Shown here: in pieces, positions 45,110-54,347 of the stretch | How positions within the stretch are numbered: position 1 is the first letter of the stretch | How the letters are laid out: the number at the start of each line of letters is the position of its first letter | Origin: Paenibacillus arenosi | GTDB taxonomy: Bacteria > Bacillota > Bacilli > Paenibacillales > Paenibacillaceae | DNA length: 64,000 bases | Direction of reading: 5' to 3' | Assembly (NCBI RefSeq): GCF_014841135.1 | Contig: NZ_JACYTN010000001.1 | Coordinates: forward strand, 62,001-126,000 | Made by a program: the position numbers and the translations under genes | The notes under the pieces: model-generated | The model's input: only the letters and a program-made list of their open reading frames with translations | Database searches by the model: none | Told to the model about the DNA's origin: nothing

Positions 45110-46360
45110 TTGAGCAGCAATGACATCATTGTGAGTTTGGACATCGGTACATCCAAAGTACGCGCTATCATCGGCGAAATTAACAACGGAACGCTGCAAA
45201 TCATTGGCGTCGGTTCAGCTGAATCTGAGGGAATTCGCAAAGGTGCGATTGTAGATATTGATCAAACTGTGCACTCGATTCGCAATGCGATCGAACATGC
45301 AGAGCGCATGGTCGGTATTGAAATATCGGAAGTGTATGTTGGAATAACTGGTAATCATATCGGGCTGCAATCTAGTCACGGTGTAGTGGCGGTGTCCAAT
45401 GAAGATCGTGAAATCGGTGAAGAAGATATAGTACGTGTTCTGAAGGCTGCTGAAGTAATTGCTTTGCCTCCAGAGCGGGAAATTATTGACGTAGTTGCTA
45501 AACAGTATGTAGTAGATGGACTCCATGACATCCACGACCCTCGTGGTATGATTGGCGTTCGCCTTGAAGTAGATGCTACGATTGTAACTGGTGCAAAGAC
45601 CGCGATACATAACCTGCTAAGATGTGTCGAAAAAGCGGGCTTGCATGTTAAAGATCTCGTGTTAATGCCATTGTCAGGTGGACAGTTGGCATTATCCAAG
45701 GATGAAAAAGTTATGGGCTCTGTCCTTGTGGACGTAGGTGCTGGCGCAACGACGATTTCTGTATTCCAGGAAGGTACGTTGACTGCTACATCCACGCTTC
45801 CAATTGGTGGAGACTTTGTAACGAATGACATTGCTTACGGATTGCGTACGATGTCTGACCAAGCCGAGAAGGTGAAGTTGAAATTCGGTTGCGCTTGGAT
45901 TGATGAAGCGTTGGAAGACACAACTTTCAAAGTAACACGTATCGGCAGCAACGTGGAGAAAGAATTTAACCAAGTATTTTTGGCGAATATCATCGAACCA
46001 CGTGTGCAGGAAATTTTCCATTTGGTCAAAAATGAAGTGAAAAGATTAGGATTCGAAGATCTCCCAGGTGGTTATATTTTATCGGGCGGTACGGTTTCGA
46101 TGCCTGGTGTATTGAAAGCAGCGCAAGCAGAGCTTCAAACATCGGTACGTATCGCTATACCTGACTTTATTGGAGTAAGAGATCCTGGATTCGTAAGTGG
46201 TGTAGGTGTTCTGCATCATGTATTGCGCTCGATTCGCCCGCGCAGCAACAACAGTGGTGGAGCTAAGAAAGCACCCCCGCGCAAGGCGGCTCCTGCGGAG
46301 ACGGCAAATAAACCAGGATTTATCGAACGAATGAAAAATATGTTCAGCGAATTTATCTAA
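45110..46360 (+). CDS. ftsA: Cell division actin homologue FtsA
   Basis: 416 residues. Actin-like ATPase: phosphate 1 loop SLDIGTSKVRAIIGE near residue 10, SHS2-type 1C domain, VLVDVGAGATTIS near residue 205 and the C-terminal amphipathic helix GFIERMKNMFSEF that tethers FtsZ to the membrane. A proline- and alanine-rich linker precedes the helix. Start TTG after GGGAGGTG. Confidence 0.96.
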   Translation: MSSNDIIVSLDIGTSKVRAIIGEINNGTLQIIGVGSAESEGIRKGAIVDIDQTVHSIRNAIEHAERMVGIEISEVYVGITGNHIGLQSSHGVVAVSNEDREIGEEDIVRVLKAAEVIALPPEREIIDVVAKQYVVDGLHDIHDPRGMIGVRLEVDATIVTGAKTAIHNLLRCVEKAGLHVKDLVLMPLSGGQLALSKDEKVMGSVLVDVGAGATTISVFQEGTLTATSTLPIGGDFVTNDIAYGLRTMSDQAEKVKLKFGCAWIDEALEDTTFKVTRIGSNVEKEFNQVFLANIIEPRVQEIFHLVKNEVKRLGFEDLPGGYILSGGTVSMPGVLKAAQAELQTSVRIAIPDFIGVRDPGFVSGVGVLHHVLRSIRPRSNNSGGAKKAPPRKAAPAETANKPGFIERMKNMFSEFI

Positions 46361-46425
46361 TTAAAATAATCCTAAGTAATTGACTTCATGCCGTCCATGC
46401 ACAATGAAGGGGAGATGGAGGACTC

Positions 46426-47544
46426 ATGTTGGAATTTGAATTTGAAATGGAACATCTAGCCCAAATTAAAGTTATCGGTGTTGGGGGAGGCGGCAGCAAT
46501 GCTGTGAACCGAATGATCGACAACGGTGTAAAGGGCGTTGAATTTATTACCGTTAATACGGATGCACAAGCTCTTCACTATGCAAAGTCTGAACACAAGC
46601 TTCAGATTGGGGACAAGCTTACTCGTGGTCTAGGTGCAGGTGCGAATCCTGAGGTAGGAAAGAAAGCAGCGGAAGAATCCCGCGAGCTTATTATGAACAC
46701 ACTCAAAGGCGCTGACATGGTATTTGTCACGGCTGGAATGGGTGGCGGTACAGGTACAGGTGCTGCGCCAGTTATTGCTGAGATTGCTAAAGAATGTGGT
46801 GCGCTTACAGTTGGTGTCGTAACTCGCCCGTTCACATTTGAAGGTCGCAAGCGTTCTACGCATGCTGATCTTGGTATCGAAGCACTTAAAGAAAAAGTAG
46901 ATACACTTATCGTTATTCCAAATGACCGTTTGCTAGAGATTGTTGATAAGAAGACGCCAATGATGGAAGCATTCCGTCAAGCAGACAATGTTCTACTTCA
47001 AGCTGTACAAGGTATTTCTGACTTGATCGCTGTACCAGGTCTTATCAACCTTGACTTTGCTGACGTCAAAACGATTATGACTGAACGTGGTTCCGCTCTT
47101 ATGGGTATTGGAATTGCAAACGGTGAAAATCGTGCAACGGAAGCAGCTCGTAAAGCGATTATGAGTCCATTGCTAGAAACTTCGATTGATGGTGCACGTG
47201 GTGTCATTATGAATATTACGGGTGGGGCGAATCTATCTTTGTATGAAGTGAATGAAGCAGCAGAGATCGTTACAGAAGCATCTGACCCAGAAGTAAATAT
47301 GATTTTCGGTGCGATCATCGATGAAAATATGAAGGATGATATCAAAGTAACGGTAATTGCGACAGGATTTGAGCATCGACCAACTCCTACAGCAGCACCG
47401 ATTCGCAGACCTTCTACACCAACTGCTCAAGAAGCACAAGACGTTCGTTCTGCTTCCTTGCGTCCGTTTGGTAATCAACCGACGGGAGATCAGCTTGATA
47501 TCCCAACTTTCTTGCGTAATCGCTCCCGTAACAACAATGAATAA
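46426..47544 (+). CDS. ftsZ: Cell division tubulin FtsZ
   Basis: 372 residues. GTPase domain with [14 protein letters not shown] near residue 20, the tubulin signature [10 protein letters not shown] near residue 105, and T7 loop [12 protein letters not shown] variable linker rich in proline and threonine leads to the C-terminal peptide DIPTFLRNR that binds FtsA and SepF. It polymerises into the Z ring. A terminator follows. Confidence 0.98.
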   Translation: MLEFEFEMEHLAQIKVIGVGGGGSNAVNRMIDNGVKGVEFITVNTDAQALHYAKSEHKLQIGDKLTRGLGAGANPEVGKKAAEESRELIMNTLKGADMVFVTAGMGGGTGTGAAPVIAEIAKECGALTVGVVTRPFTFEGRKRSTHADLGIEALKEKVDTLIVIPNDRLLEIVDKKTPMMEAFRQADNVLLQAVQGISDLIAVPGLINLDFADVKTIMTERGSALMGIGIANGENRATEAARKAIMSPLLETSIDGARGVIMNITGGANLSLYEVNEAAEIVTEASDPEVNMIFGAIIDENMKDDIKVTVIATGFEHRPTPTAAPIRRPSTPTAQEAQDVRSASLRPFGNQPTGDQLDIPTFLRNRSRNNNE

Positions 47545-47586
47545 TCACAACCTTACTATGATATAAGGTAATGCTATGAAGATAGG

Positions 47587-47622
47587 AAGAAGCCCAGTGT
47601 ATCCAGACACTGGGCTTCTTTG
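47587..47622 (+). terminator. Intrinsic terminator after ftsZ
   Basis: AAGAAGCCCAGTGT pairs perfectly with ACACTGGGCTTCTT across a six-base loop. The T tail is short but the stem is strong. Confidence 0.85.
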
Positions 47623-47699
47623 TTGTATAAATCAGATCATCCTCTATAAGTACGTACTTCTTATGTGTATATCGATTTCCCCAATAATTACACCTGAAG

Positions 47700-47767
47700 C
47701 TCGACAAAAAAAGTGGCTTTCCCACAACCAACATTAGACAGACTTCGGATAACCCTCTATTTATACT
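47700..47767 (+). promoter_or_regulatory. Candidate Spo0A-activated spoIIG promoter
   Basis: A -10 TATACT (47762-47767) lies 21 bases from a -35-like TAGACA (47735-47740). The B. subtilis spoIIG promoter has the same unusually long spacer (22 bases) and depends on phosphorylated Spo0A. Two heptamers each match the 0A box TTCGACA at six of seven positions: CTCGACA at 47700-47706 and TTAGACA at 47734-47740, the second overlapping the -35. Confidence 0.55.
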
Positions 47768-47814
47768 TAAACTAACTTACTTGACTGATGGCGGGACAGT
47801 AAGGAGGGAGTGCG

Positions 47815-48804
47815 TTGACCGTCATATACGCTGACATTATTCTCGTCACGAATTTCATATTGGATTGGACCTTGCTGGCGCTGACAGCCCGCATGCGCAG
47901 TATACGAGCCTCTAGGTTTCGCATGTTGGGGGCTGCTGCTCTTGGAACAATCTATGCAGGAGTGCTATTTTTTCCGACGATACCGTTTCTCGTAACGATA
48001 GGTGGAAAAGTGCTTTTATCTATATGTATGCTCGTTACTGCATTTGGATATCAATCTTTTGGCAATTTGGTACGAAATTTAGGTGCTTTCTATTTTCATG
48101 CTTTTGTCATTGCTGGCGGCGCATTTGGCATTCAATATTTATGGAAAGATGCTTCCAGTTGGACGATGTTTGCTGCTGCTGCGGATTGGGCCTCTAGACA
48201 AGACTTGCCTACAGGCGGTGCCATCGTTGTGTTTGGCCTTGTATTTGCCTTGCTCATTTATAAACTAGCCTGGGGCGAACGTAAGCAGCAAGTTCATCAC
48301 GAATCTTACAGTGTGGAGTTGGAAGTCGTTATTGGTTCAATTGCCCGTACTTGTACGGGGCTTATTGATACAGGCAATGGACTGAAGGAGCCGTTATCAG
48401 GTACTCCGGTTATCGTAATGGATGTATCGCTATGGGAGGACGTATTGCCGCCTCATTGGAAGGAAATTGTGAAAAGCGGAAGCGTTATGGAGAAGATGGG
48501 TGGACTTACAGACAATGATCGGGCTAATGAAAGTATATTTGATGAGAGTCGGATGAGGCTGCTTCCCTATCGTGCAGTAAACCAGTCAAATAGTTGGATG
48601 CTTGGTTTTCGTCCAGACCATATTCGATTGAAACATGGTGAGCGTTGTTATGCGACGAAGAAAGTCGTGATTGGATTAGAAGGAGAAAATCTTTCTCAGG
48701 AACGCCGTTTTCAAGCCATAATTCATCCTGAGTTGTTAGAAGAATCGTTGCTCCAGCCAATTGCAGGGATGAGTGAGGTTGAATCAACTCACAAGGCTTC
48801 CTAG
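47815..48804 (+). CDS. spoIIGA: Sporulation sigma-E factor-processing peptidase SpoIIGA
   Basis: 329 residues. Five membrane helices (to about residue 150) are followed by a cytoplasmic aspartic-protease domain with the motif GLIDTGNGL; Asp185 is the catalytic residue. The enzyme cuts the pro-sequence of SigE in the mother cell after a signal from the forespore. Start TTG after AGGAGGGAG. The sigE gene lies 63 bases downstream, in the standard spoIIG operon. Confidence 0.95.
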   Translation: MTVIYADIILVTNFILDWTLLALTARMRSIRASRFRMLGAAALGTIYAGVLFFPTIPFLVTIGGKVLLSICMLVTAFGYQSFGNLVRNLGAFYFHAFVIAGGAFGIQYLWKDASSWTMFAAAADWASRQDLPTGGAIVVFGLVFALLIYKLAWGERKQQVHHESYSVELEVVIGSIARTCTGLIDTGNGLKEPLSGTPVIVMDVSLWEDVLPPHWKEIVKSGSVMEKMGGLTDNDRANESIFDESRMRLLPYRAVNQSNSWMLGFRPDHIRLKHGERCYATKKVVIGLEGENLSQERRFQAIIHPELLEESLLQPIAGMSEVESTHKAS

Positions 48805-48867
48805 CTGTAGGTTACAGTCTAGCTGGACATAAGTTATATATCCTATGAGGATAAAGGGGGAAATGCA

Positions 48868-49590
48868 ATGCGATTAAAGTGGAAAATGGTCGTCAAAATT
48901 AACATGTACCGACTGTTATTATTTTTAGGCCTCAAGCGAGCTGATGTTTATTATATTGGTGGCAGTGAAGCACTTCCCCCTCCATTAACGCGTGAAGAAG
49001 AGGAATATTTGTTAGGGCGGCTGTCTAGTGGAGATTCAGCTATTCGAGCAATGCTCATTGAGCGTAATTTGCGTCTTGTCGTCTATATTGCTCGTAAATT
49101 TGAAAACACAGGGATTCATATTGAAGATCTTGTATCCATAGGCGCAATTGGCTTAATTAAAGCAGTAAACACATTTGACCCTGAGAAAAAAATTAAGCTG
49201 GCGACGTATGCTTCACGTTGTATTGAAAATGAAATATTGATGTATTTGCGTCGTAACAGCAAAACGCGAACAGAAGTATCTTTCGATGAACCGCTGAATA
49301 TTGATTGGGATGGCAATGAGTTGCTGTTGTCTGATGTGCTTGGCACGGAGAATGATACGATATATAAAAATATTGAAGATCAAGTAGATCGTAAATTGCT
49401 GCATAAAGCGTTGGACAAACTTAGTGATCGCGAGCGTCTCATTATGGAATTGAGATTCGGATTGTCAGATGGAGAAGAGAAGACACAAAAAGATGTGGCT
49501 GATCTCCTCGGTATTTCACAGTCCTACATATCGCGTTTAGAAAAGCGGATTATAAAGCGTTTACGTAAAGAATTCAACAAAATGGTATAA
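48868..49590 (+). CDS. sigE: Mother-cell sigma factor SigE (precursor)
   Basis: 240 residues. The N-terminal hydrophobic pro-region (about 27 residues, with [13 protein letters not shown]) is removed by SpoIIGA. Sigma-70 region 2 ([30 protein letters not shown]) and region 4 ([17 protein letters not shown]) are intact. It controls early mother-cell genes. AAAGGGGGAAA precedes the ATG. Confidence 0.97.
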   Translation: MRLKWKMVVKINMYRLLLFLGLKRADVYYIGGSEALPPPLTREEEEYLLGRLSSGDSAIRAMLIERNLRLVVYIARKFENTGIHIEDLVSIGAIGLIKAVNTFDPEKKIKLATYASRCIENEILMYLRRNSKTRTEVSFDEPLNIDWDGNELLLSDVLGTENDTIYKNIEDQVDRKLLHKALDKLSDRERLIMELRFGLSDGEEKTQKDVADLLGISQSYISRLEKRIIKRLRKEFNKMV

Positions 49591-49647
49591 AATTTGAATG
49601 TGCTGAATTGGATGTTGAGATACATTTTCAGGAATAAAAAAGCACCT

Positions 49648-49680
49648 CAAGGAGATAATGTACATTAATGTTTCTCCTTG
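49648..49680 (+). promoter_or_regulatory. Hairpin abutting the sigG ribosome-binding site
   Basis: CAAGGAGA pairs with TCTCCTTG, with an inner palindrome TAATGTACATTA. The stem ends directly at the GGAGG used by sigG (49681-49685). It may limit read-through from sigE or sigG translation. Confidence 0.5.
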
Positions 49681-49694
49681 GGAGGTAGTCGCGA

Positions 49695-50477
49695 ATGACC
49701 CGTAACAAAGTCGAAATTTGCGGTGTAGATACATCTAAGTTGCCCGTGCTTACGAATGCCGAAATGAGAGAATTGTTCGTGGCCCTGCAACAGCGTAACG
49801 AGCTATCGGCTCGGGAAAAGCTGGTCAACGGTAACTTGCGGTTGGTATTGAGCGTTATACAACGCTTTAACAATCGGGGTGAGTTTGTTGATGATTTGTT
49901 CCAAGTGGGATGCATCGGCCTCATGAAAGCCATCGATAACTTTGATCTCGGTCAGAATGTAAAGTTCTCCACGTATGCAGTACCGATGATAATTGGGGAA
50001 ATCAGGCGTTATTTGCGTGACAACAATCCGATTCGAGTATCTAGAAGCTTGCGGGATATTGCTTACAAGGCATTGCAAGTCCGTGACTCGCTAACGAATA
50101 TGAATGCACGTGAACCGACGATCAATGAAATATCAGAGGCCCTTAATGTCCCGAAAGAAGATGTCGTATTTGCATTGGATGCGATCCAAGATCCAGTTTC
50201 TTTATTCGAGCCGATTTACCACGATGGTGGTGATCCTATCTATGTGATGGATCAAATCAGTGATGATAAAAATAAAGATGTATCTTGGATTGAAGAAATT
50301 GCACTGAGAGAAGCGATGCGCAAGCTGAATGAACGAGAGAAAATGATTCTCTCCATGCGCTTCTTTGAGGGCAAAACGCAAATGGAAGTAGCAGATGAAA
50401 TCGGCATTTCACAAGCTCAAGTATCTCGACTTGAGAAGTCTGCTATTAATCAAATGCAGAAGCACGTTCGTACGTAA
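49695..50477 (+). CDS. sigG: Forespore sigma factor SigG
   Basis: 260 residues. The N terminus MTRNKVEICGVDTSKLPVL is highly typical of SigG. Regions 2 (NLRLVLSVIQRF, DDLFQVGCIGLMKAIDNFD), 3 (EPTINEISEALNV) and 4 (EVADEIGISQAQVSRLEK) are intact. It directs late forespore genes. It follows sigE with a 104-base gap containing a hairpin; no clear SigF promoter could be placed. Confidence 0.97.
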   Translation: MTRNKVEICGVDTSKLPVLTNAEMRELFVALQQRNELSAREKLVNGNLRLVLSVIQRFNNRGEFVDDLFQVGCIGLMKAIDNFDLGQNVKFSTYAVPMIIGEIRRYLRDNNPIRVSRSLRDIAYKALQVRDSLTNMNAREPTINEISEALNVPKEDVVFALDAIQDPVSLFEPIYHDGGDPIYVMDQISDDKNKDVSWIEEIALREAMRKLNEREKMILSMRFFEGKTQMEVADEIGISQAQVSRLEKSAINQMQKHVRT

Positions 50478-50507
50478 TCCATAATTGAATAGTGTGGCTA
50501 GATTTAT

Positions 50508-50552
50508 AAAAGCTGCTTCGGTCTTATAAAGGGACTGGGGCGGCTTTTCTTA
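50508..50552 (+). terminator. Intrinsic terminator after sigG
   Basis: AAAAGCTGCTTCGGTC pairs with GACTGGGGCGGCTTTT (several G-T pairs), followed by TCTTATTT. Confidence 0.7.
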
Positions 50553-50685
50553 TTTCATTTTGAAGCTGATATCGGCATCCCTTATTTCAAATCATTTGCA
50601 GAAGTTATATGCGGACAATAGGGCATTTTGCTCATGTGGCACATATACTAGCATAACGGAACTTAACAGATGGGATGTGACAGTG

Positions 50686-50973
50686 ATGAAAATTTCAGAC
50701 TTCCAAACAAAGGATGTTATCAATATTGTAGATGGTAAGAAACTTGGACAAATTAGCGATCTAGAGCTTGATTTGAAGCAGGGACGAATTGATGCCATCG
50801 TTGTGCCGAATTATAGCAAGTTGTTCGGATTGTTTGGCAGTGGCAATGAATTAGTTATCCCATGGCGTAACATCGTCAAAATAGGTGCAGATGTTGTGCT
50901 CGTAAAATTGGAGCAGCATCAACTGCAAAAAGCAGATGAGTCTGATAGTCAGGCAGTAACTTTTCGATCTTAG
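50686..50973 (+). CDS. ylmC: YlmC/YmxH-family PRC-barrel sporulation protein
   Basis: 95 residues forming a single PRC-barrel domain (DVINIVDGKKLGQISDLELDL, IVVPNYSKLFGLFG, IPWRNIVKIGADVVLV). YlmC and YmxH proteins are linked to sporulation but their role is unsettled. The ATG at 50686 fits the family length; the 42-codon upstream extension crosses the sigG terminator region and is rejected. The ribosome-binding site is weak. Position after sigG matches B. subtilis except that ylmA is missing. Confidence 0.85.
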   Translation: MKISDFQTKDVINIVDGKKLGQISDLELDLKQGRIDAIVVPNYSKLFGLFGSGNELVIPWRNIVKIGADVVLVKLEQHQLQKADESDSQAVTFRS

Positions 50974-51056
50974 GTGCGCTTAATTGTGCAGAGTATGCAC
51001 AGCTTGATATGAGACGCGACCCTTCATAGTATGTTACACTGTATCGAAGAGGTGAG

Positions 51057-51950
51057 ATGATGGAACCTTTTCAGTTCAAGCATAGACAATATACAGAAGA
51101 GACAACAGATGTTGAAACTTATCATGATCTAGAAGCAGGAGATCCTGCCGTTCTGGAGTTGAAAAAATGGATATCCGAAATGCCTGAGTTGACAGCAGGC
51201 TTTACGACGAGGATTGGCGGAGTGAGCCAAGGCGGTAGGGATTCATTAAATTGCGCCCTACACGTTCAGGACGACCCTAATCATGTTGTGGAAAATCGAA
51301 AAAGACTGGCATCGGTTGTAAATATGCCGTTTGACGCTTGGACCTGTGCAGAGCAAGTGCACGGGCAAGACGTATATGTAGTAAAGGCAGCGGATAAGGG
51401 AAAGGGAAGGCTGGAGCGTGAAGATGCGATACCAGATTCGGATGCACTTATAACGACCGAAGCGGGTATATGGCTTACCTCTTTCTACGCTGATTGTGTA
51501 CCACTCCTATTTGTCGATCCAGTAACCCGTGCGATCGGTGTTGCGCATGCTGGGTGGAAAGGGACGGTTGGCAGAATTGCTGAACGTACGGTAGAAGCGA
51601 TGCAGCGTACATATGGTTCCGAACTCACTAATATTCGAGCTGCGATTGGTCCTTCCATCGGTGCATGTTGTTATGAAGTCGATGAACGGGTAATACATCC
51701 TATACAGCAATTGCTGCATGGCCTACCGAAAGAAGCAAATGCTGCGTTGAAGCCGACAAATGAAGGACGAGCTATGCTGGATTTGCGTGAAATCAATCGA
51801 CAATTGTTGATTCAAGCAGGAATTTTAAGCAGTCATATCGAATGTACTACATGGTGTACCGGTTGTCACACACAATTATTTTATTCCCACCGCGTAGAAG
51901 GCGGAGGGACGGGACGCATGGCAAGTTGGATTGGCTGGAAGAAGGGATGA
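51057..51950 (+). CDS. pgeF: Peptidoglycan editing factor PgeF (YlmD)
   Basis: 297 residues, DUF152/laccase-domain family. Metal and active-site motifs: GFTTRIGGVSQG near residue 47, EQVHGQDVYVV, a Cys in YADCVPLLF near residue 150, the HAGWKGT histidine near 163, and CTGC near the end. PgeF removes wrongly incorporated residues from UDP-MurNAc precursors. Start ATG at 51057, or one codon later, after AGAGGTGA. The ylmE gene follows by four bases. Confidence 0.93.
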   Translation: MMEPFQFKHRQYTEETTDVETYHDLEAGDPAVLELKKWISEMPELTAGFTTRIGGVSQGGRDSLNCALHVQDDPNHVVENRKRLASVVNMPFDAWTCAEQVHGQDVYVVKAADKGKGRLEREDAIPDSDALITTEAGIWLTSFYADCVPLLFVDPVTRAIGVAHAGWKGTVGRIAERTVEAMQRTYGSELTNIRAAIGPSIGACCYEVDERVIHPIQQLLHGLPKEANAALKPTNEGRAMLDLREINRQLLIQAGILSSHIECTTWCTGCHTQLFYSHRVEGGGTGRMASWIGWKKG

Positions 51951-51954
51951 AACT

Positions 51955-52638
51955 ATGACATTACTGCAGCGCATGGAAGAAGTAGAGCGTCGTATTGCAG
52001 CTGCTTGTGAGCGCAGCGGGAGACGACGTGAGGATGTTCATGTTGTAGCGGTGACGAAGTATGTATCGCTGGACATGACAGGTCGCGTTATCCGTGCCGG
52101 ATTAACACATATTGGTGAGAATCGCTGGCATCATGCCGAAGCGAAATGGAATGAGTTCCGTAACGAGGCTAGCTGGCACTTTATAGGAAGCTTGCAATCG
52201 AAGAAAGCAAAGGATGTAGTGGGTAAGTTTGATTATATCCACTCGTTGGATCGTGTGTCCTTGGCGGAAGCGATAGAGAAGCAGGCACAAGCGTTGGATA
52301 TAACGGTACGCTGCTTTATACAAGTGAATGTATCGGGAGAACAATCCAAGCATGGTCTCGCTCCGAATGAGGTTAAACCATTTCTGGATAAGCTAAGTCA
52401 ATATCCACATATCGAACCGATCGGCTTAATGACGATGGCTCCGTATGAAGCAGAACCAGAAGAGACACGCCCTGTATTTCGCAGCTTGCGCCAATTGCGC
52501 AACGAATTAAATGAGACACGCAGTATACCATTACAGCATTTGTCCATGGGGATGTCTAACGATTTCGAGGTGGCTATCGAAGAAGGTGCATCATGGGTTC
52601 GACTCGGTTCCATCCTAGTTGGGCAGGAAGGGGATTAG
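51955..52638 (+). CDS. ylmE: PLP-homeostasis protein (YggS/YlmE family)
   Basis: 227 residues with an alanine-racemase-type barrel. The PLP lysine sits in VAVTKYVS near residue 36; [20 protein letters not shown] and [12 protein letters not shown] are conserved. YggS proteins balance pyridoxal phosphate rather than catalyse a known reaction. The ATG at 51955 fits AAGGGATGAA; the eight extra codons upstream overlap pgeF. Confidence 0.94.
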   Translation: MTLLQRMEEVERRIAAACERSGRRREDVHVVAVTKYVSLDMTGRVIRAGLTHIGENRWHHAEAKWNEFRNEASWHFIGSLQSKKAKDVVGKFDYIHSLDRVSLAEAIEKQAQALDITVRCFIQVNVSGEQSKHGLAPNEVKPFLDKLSQYPHIEPIGLMTMAPYEAEPEETRPVFRSLRQLRNELNETRSIPLQHLSMGMSNDFEVAIEEGASWVRLGSILVGQEGD

Positions 52639-52639
52639 T

Positions 52640-53113
52640 ATGGGAGTTATGAACCGGATATTAAATATGTTCAGTGTGCAGGACGATGAGTACGATTATG
52701 CGGAACGTGATCGCGATCGTGACCGTGATAGAGAAGAGCACGCTGAGGAATATGAGCAGGAAATAGAGGCTCCGACATTTGAACCTAGAAAGGCAAAGGC
52801 TTCGAATGTCGTCAGCATTCATTCGCAAAAGGGATCCAAAGTAGTATTGTGCGAGCCGCGTTCGTATGACGAAGCTCAGGAAATTGCAGATCATCTTCGC
52901 TCAAGACGTTCTGTTGTCATTAATTTACAACGAGTTCGGACCGATCAGGCACTCCGAATTATCGATTTTTTGAGCGGAACAGTGTATGCTTTAAGTGGGA
53001 ACATTTCTAAGCTGGGGAGCAACATCTTTCTCTGTGTACCTGAAAATGTAGAAATTCAAGGTTCCATAGCAGAAATGTTCGCTGAGGATATGGAATACAA
53101 GCAATCGAGGTGA
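52640..53113 (+). CDS. sepF: Cell division protein SepF
   Basis: 157 residues. An N-terminal amphipathic membrane-binding helix ([11 protein letters not shown]) is followed by an acidic and Asp-Arg-repeat linker (DRDRDRDRE near residues 21-31) and the SepF core domain ([33 protein letters not shown]). SepF bundles FtsZ filaments at the membrane. ATG at 52640 after GGAAGGGGAT. Confidence 0.95.
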   Translation: MGVMNRILNMFSVQDDEYDYAERDRDRDRDREEHAEEYEQEIEAPTFEPRKAKASNVVSIHSQKGSKVVLCEPRSYDEAQEIADHLRSRRSVVINLQRVRTDQALRIIDFLSGTVYALSGNISKLGSNIFLCVPENVEIQGSIAEMFAEDMEYKQSR

Positions 53114-53120
53114 GCTTAAT

Positions 53121-53399
53121 TTGTCGTCATTAGAACTAACTATAGTTGAGTACGTGCATTATTTATTTCAGATTTATTGGTGGCTCGTTATTATTTACGT
53201 TCTTATGTCTTGGGTACCAAATGTAAGATCGAGCTTTATCGGTGAAATTATAGGCAAGATCGTTGAGCCTTATTTGTCTATTTTCCGTCGTATCATTCCG
53301 CCGATCGGTGGAGTGCTCGATATTTCTCCGATCGTGGCATTGTTCGTATTGGAATTTGTAAAAATCGGTTTGATTACTGTAATCACATATATTTTGTAG
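53121..53399 (+). CDS. ylmG: YggT-family membrane protein (YlmG)
   Basis: 92 residues with two membrane helices and the YggT motif SWVPNVRSS followed by EPYLSIFRRIIPPIGG. YlmG relatives are linked to division or membrane organisation, without a clear role. TTG start after GAGGTGAGC, eight bases after sepF. Confidence 0.9.
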   Translation: MSSLELTIVEYVHYLFQIYWWLVIIYVLMSWVPNVRSSFIGEIIGKIVEPYLSIFRRIIPPIGGVLDISPIVALFVLEFVKIGLITVITYIL

Positions 53400-53411
53400 G
53401 ACAGTTAAACG

Positions 53412-54194
53412 ATGAGTGAGCAGATTAAAGTACATTTTCACCCTGACGAGCGCCCTTTCGTAGATCGCGCATCAGAATGGATTACACGAGCAGCAGAACG
53501 TCATGAAGTCCGTTTAACGGACTTCCTTGACCCAAGACAGGCCTATATTGTTCAGTCGTTAGTGAATCGCAGAGATGATGTAGCACTGCGTATTGACGGC
53601 GGATATGAAGGTGCTGAGCGATGCAGGGCAATCATTGCACCTGAATATGTCTATGTCGAGGCCGAGCCGATGGAGATGACAGTACTTTCTATCTCTTCAT
53701 CCGATCAACGGATGAGCGAGTTGGAGCATGGTGACTATTTGGGATCATTGCTTGGGCTTGGCATTAAACGAGACAAAATTGGTGATATTCATACGAGTGA
53801 TGCTGGTGCTCATGTACTGGTCACCGCTGATATCGCTTCCTTTTTAGACACCCACTTGAGGCAGGTCCATCGCGTTCCGGTATTAACGGATTTACTTCCT
53901 TTTACCGAATTGCGTGTCACTGGGCAAGAGTGGAAGCCATTTACGATATCGGTTGCTTCCATGCGACTGGATGGAATTGTGAGCGATGTATTTCGTTTAA
54001 GTCGTGCGAAAGTAACAGCCCCGATCAAAAGTGGGCGTTGTAAAGTCAATTGGAAAGTAGAAGAAAACCCTTCTGTTCCGTTGGCTGTTGGTGATGTTGT
54101 TTCTTTGCAAGGCTTTGGTCGATTCAAAGTGCTTGAAATAGAAGGGGTATCTAAAAAGGGACGCATGCGTGTGATGGTGGGGACTTATCAATAA
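53412..54194 (+). CDS. ylmH: YlmH RNA-binding protein with S4 domain
   Basis: 260 residues. The C-terminal S4 domain (MRLDGIVSDVFRLSRAKVTAPIKSGRCKVNW, about 180-250) binds RNA; the N-terminal part is the YlmH-specific domain. YlmH has been linked to rescue of stalled ribosomes in B. subtilis. It belongs to the ylm operon and ends before a terminator. Confidence 0.9.
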   Translation: MSEQIKVHFHPDERPFVDRASEWITRAAERHEVRLTDFLDPRQAYIVQSLVNRRDDVALRIDGGYEGAERCRAIIAPEYVYVEAEPMEMTVLSISSSDQRMSELEHGDYLGSLLGLGIKRDKIGDIHTSDAGAHVLVTADIASFLDTHLRQVHRVPVLTDLLPFTELRVTGQEWKPFTISVASMRLDGIVSDVFRLSRAKVTAPIKSGRCKVNWKVEENPSVPLAVGDVVSLQGFGRFKVLEIEGVSKKGRMRVMVGTYQ

Positions 54195-54212
54195 GGGTAC
54201 AGCATGAGACAT

Positions 54213-54237
54213 GAAGGAGCATATTGCTCCTTCCTTT
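54213..54237 (+). terminator. Intrinsic terminator after ylmH
   Basis: GAAGGAGC pairs with GCTCCTTC across ATATT, followed by a short CTTT tail. Confidence 0.65.
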
Positions 54238-54273
54238 CACCGATACACCAAATAAGGCATTGAATTGCTACGA

Positions 54274-54327
54274 TTCGACGCAGATGTCGGACGTATATTT
54301 CATAACATCAATAAGATAGGTTCGACA
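54274..54327 (+). promoter_or_regulatory. Cluster of Spo0A-box-like heptamers upstream of divIVA
   Basis: TTCGACG (54274-54280), TGTCGGA (54285-54291) and an exact TTCGACA (54321-54327) lie within 54 bases directly upstream of divIVA. The last is 20 bases from the start codon. Binding by Spo0A is inferred only from the motif. Confidence 0.35.
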
Positions 54328-54347
54328 TTTATAAGGAGGTGCATGCA

